Shown here one piece after another: positions 62,178 to 64,000 of a stretch of 64,000 bases of DNA. How positions within the stretch are numbered: the first letter of the stretch is position 1; each line of letters begins with the position of its first letter. Position numbers and translations under genes: made by a program. The DNA comes from Rhizobium sp. N324 (lineage in GTDB: Bacteria > Pseudomonadota > Alphaproteobacteria > Rhizobiales > Rhizobiaceae). The stretch lies in assembly GCF_001664485.1 (NCBI RefSeq), contig NZ_CP013630.1, positions 2,421,001 through 2,485,000 on the forward strand. Direction: 5' to 3'. The notes under the pieces are model-generated. The model saw only the letters and a list, made by a program, of their open reading frames with translations. It did not search any database and was not told where the DNA came from.

Positions 62178-62484
62178 GTATTCCTCACATAAGCCCCATC
62201 AGCTTCGTAGCACGAACACGAAGCGGGAATCAGGCACTCTTTTCTTCTTAGCAATTTGCCGCGTCGGCAAAAACACCGGTCGCCGGCAAGACTGCTTGAA
62301 TTCACAGGCAACAGCGCCATCTGCCCCTGAACCCTGATACGGCCGCCCGTGCGCAAGGTCGCCCCGCACCCAGGCAGCGGAACACGAAATCGCGTTCTCC
62401 CGTGACTGGACAGCACCGGCAGCCCTTGCCTAAGGAACGGAAAAGTCGTCAATATGTGCCAAATATGAAATGGAGTAAGTGATT

Positions 62485-63567
62485 ATGTTGGATGATGTTG
62501 TCGGAGCGTATGGCAGCCGTTTTCTGCTTGCAGCCGGTGGCGTCGGCCTAGCGCTTCTTCTGCTCATCCTGGTGCTCTGGGTGATCCGCAGACGGGCGCC
62601 CTCGCCCTTCGTGCGCGGCGGCCGCAATCGCCAGCCCCGTCTGCAGGTTCTGGATGCCGCAGCTGTCGATACCCGCCGCCGGCTGGTGCTGGTGCGCCGC
62701 GACGATGTCGAGCATCTGATCATGATCGGCGGCCCGAGCGATATCGTCATCGAAAGCCGTATCCTGCCGGCAACGGCGCAACAGCCGGAAACCGCCGACC
62801 ACCCGCAACCCGTCGAGCAGCGCGCAATATCCCCGGCGCGCCCGGAAACGCCATCGCTTTCTCCGCCCCGCGCCCCAGTTGCAGCGCCGGTTGCAGTCCC
62901 CGTCGCCGCTCCTGCCGCAGCCCGCAGCGAGCCGGCCGCCGAGCCTTCCTTCTCCGCGCCGGTTTCGGCGGAGCCGCGCCCGCGCCCCGAACCGCCGGCC
63001 CAGCCGGTCGTGGCGCCGCCGGTGGCGACGAGCCCTCTTCCGGTAACGCCCGTGACACCTCCGCTGTCGGCCGAACGCGACATTCCTGCGCCTCCCGCCC
63101 CGCCTCAGCCGCGCCCGCCGGAGCGTGTCGTTGCTTCCCCGGTCGCGCAGCCCGCATCGTTCCACGATACCGCAAGTGCGGCCGAGATTCTCGATGCCGC
63201 CCGCCAGCGCGTTATGCCGCAGCAGCGCATCGAACCCGAAATTTCCGCTCCATCTTTCCAGGGCATGCCGGCCGCCGCCCGCGCAGCGCCCGGCACAACC
63301 GAGGACGATGCGGCAGCACAGCCGGCAGCAGCGATCCGCGGTGATTTCCAGCGAGTGCTGGAAGAGGAGATGGCGAACAATCTGACAGCCGAACGCATCG
63401 TCCCGGTGCCGGCAAACCAGCCCTCCCGCCAAGCCATGCCCCAGCCGCAGCCAGGCAATCTGCCGCGCCGCGATCCCGACCTTGCCCCGATCACCGGCGC
63501 CGACACGGAACTGCAGAAGGAAGTCGCCCGCATCTTCGGTGAAATGAGCGTCAATCGCGACAAATGA
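62485..63567 (+). CDS. Long FliO-like membrane protein with Pro/Ala-rich tail
   Basis: The 360-residue protein has one N-terminal transmembrane helix (FLLAAGGVGLALLLLILVLW, about 13-32). A small beta-rich segment RLQVLDAAAVDTRRRLVLVR, DDVEHLIMIGGPSDIVIESR follows, matching the FliO fold. Next come about 170 residues of low-complexity Pro/Ala-rich sequence and a conserved-looking end (TGADTELQKEVARIFGEMSV). FliO helps assemble the flagellar export gate, but no flagellar genes are nearby and the protein is about three times the usual length. ATG 62485 is preferred over GTG 62479 because GGAG then has proper spacing. Confidence 0.72.
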   Translation: MLDDVVGAYGSRFLLAAGGVGLALLLLILVLWVIRRRAPSPFVRGGRNRQPRLQVLDAAAVDTRRRLVLVRRDDVEHLIMIGGPSDIVIESRILPATAQQPETADHPQPVEQRAISPARPETPSLSPPRAPVAAPVAVPVAAPAAARSEPAAEPSFSAPVSAEPRPRPEPPAQPVVAPPVATSPLPVTPVTPPLSAERDIPAPPAPPQPRPPERVVASPVAQPASFHDTASAAEILDAARQRVMPQQRIEPEISAPSFQGMPAAARAAPGTTEDDAAAQPAAAIRGDFQRVLEEEMANNLTAERIVPVPANQPSRQAMPQPQPGNLPRRDPDLAPITGADTELQKEVARIFGEMSVNRDK

Positions 63568-63627
63568 AGGCGAGGACGCCCGCGTCACACCGGGTGCCGC
63601 ACTTTCTCCTTCACCGTGAAGTTGCAC

Positions 63628-63653
63628 AAAAGCCGCAATGCCGCGGCTTTTTC
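63628..63653 (+). terminator. Rho-independent terminator of the FliO-like gene
   Basis: AAAAGCCGC and GCGGCTTTTT flank a short AATGCC loop, ending in a T run about 60 bases after the stop codon. Confidence 0.85.
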
Positions 63654-63749
63654 AGTTTGCGAGGCCTCAGGCCTCCCCTTCACGCCGATCATTTGGTATC
63701 GATCGGGTGAAGAGCGTTGGCGCATCCGAGGTTGCACTTTGCCTAAGTA

Positions 63750-63990
63750 AACACCGGTCTCACTCCAGTTTCACCCGTACTGCCGCCTGGCGACGCGCTG
63801 GCGGCATGCGAACATGTTCATCGGGTGGTGGCGAGAGACCGGTTTGGCATTGTTACAATGTTCCACGGCAGCGCCGCTGTCTCAGCTCTTCAGCCACCCG
63901 CAACATCGCCACACCGCGCCCGCAAGGGTTTTCTCATGCACCATCTCGGTGGACTTCCGAACGGAAGACCAAAACGATATGTGCAAGACG
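63750..63990 (+). ncRNA. Candidate structured RNA or 5' leader at the right edge
   Basis: The gene-free end of the window (63654-64000) contains nested pairing. ACCGGTCTC (63753-63761) pairs with GAGACCGGT (63835-63843), and CACCCG (63772-63777) with CGGGTG (63822-63827). A hairpin GCCGCC/GGCGGC (63782-63787, 63800-63805) lies within. Downstream, CTTCC-GAAC-GGAAG (63954-63967) forms a tetraloop hairpin. Together they suggest a folded RNA on the plus strand. It may be the leader of a gene beyond the window; a speF-like alphaproteobacterial leader is one possibility but is not established. An ATG at 63936 opens a frame to the edge. Confidence 0.5.
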
Positions 63991-64000
63991 CTTCGAGTCC

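Noticed and set aside
63936..64000. Start of a new protein-coding gene at the right edge
   Set aside because: The ATG lacks a clear ribosome site and the frame runs only 21 codons to the edge; the region is better explained as folded RNA, though a leader peptide cannot be excluded.

Overview
The window looks like about 64 kb of chromosomal core from a fast-growing rhizobium, most likely the Rhizobium etli / R. leguminosarum group. The evidence is the high GC content with strong third-position bias, which produces very long antisense shadow frames. It is also the alphaproteobacterial gene content (CckA hybrid kinase, RecA followed by AlaS, PurS-type FGAM synthase, DUF1127, DUF2259 and DUF455 proteins, a PagL-like lipid A deacylase) and the palindromic intergenic elements of a style familiar from rhizobia. 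I see no tRNA or rRNA gene, insertion sequence, prophage or CRISPR array. This assignment comes from protein recognition and was not checked by a search.

Layout. 1-5.1 kb: the tail of an acyltransferase, anmK (peptidoglycan recycling) divergent from tyrS, a small exported protein and a TreS-like GH13 enzyme. 5.1-17.7 kb: a giant AsmA-like protein, a PrxQ/Bcp peroxiredoxin overlapping a DUF455 ferritin-like protein, an M23 peptidase, a DEAD-box helicase, Nudix, TfoX-N, a flavin reductase, a periplasmic binding protein, and rpe in an operon with a DUF2259 protein and possibly a small membrane protein. 17.8-34.6 kb: purine biosynthesis (purB, purC-purS, purQ, purL) interleaved with other genes. 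The most striking of these is a KptA/Tpt1 RNA 2'-phosphotransferase between purS and purQ. A MocR-type regulator divergent from a DUF1127 protein and a PagL-like gene also lie here. The bolA and grxD genes are about 2.3 kb apart, separated by a repeat-containing hydrolase and a very basic small protein.

34.6-48.9 kb: two tandem Bcr/CflA transporters, GNAT acetyltransferases, two tandem inositol-monophosphatase paralogues, ttcA, glsA, rpsD, a lone HerA-like ATPase, overlapping murI and trmJ, an FUSC-type exporter and a DUF3828-like secreted protein. 49-64 kb: icd, GNAT, GST, an AraC/GyrI-like regulator, a LysE exporter, alaS and recA (with a hairpin terminator between them and a candidate SOS box upstream of recA), the pseudouridine catabolic pair psuK-psuG, cckA, a long FliO-like membrane protein, and a terminal stretch that folds like a structured RNA or 5' leader.

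Functionally, the genes are mostly housekeeping: nucleotide synthesis and salvage, translation (tyrS, alaS, rpsD, ttcA, trmJ), cell envelope (anmK, murI, M23, AsmA-like, PagL), DNA repair and cell-cycle control. The less ordinary features are the kptA insertion in the purine operon, the bolA/grxD interval, several inverted or tandem repeats, and the structured RNA candidate at the right end.
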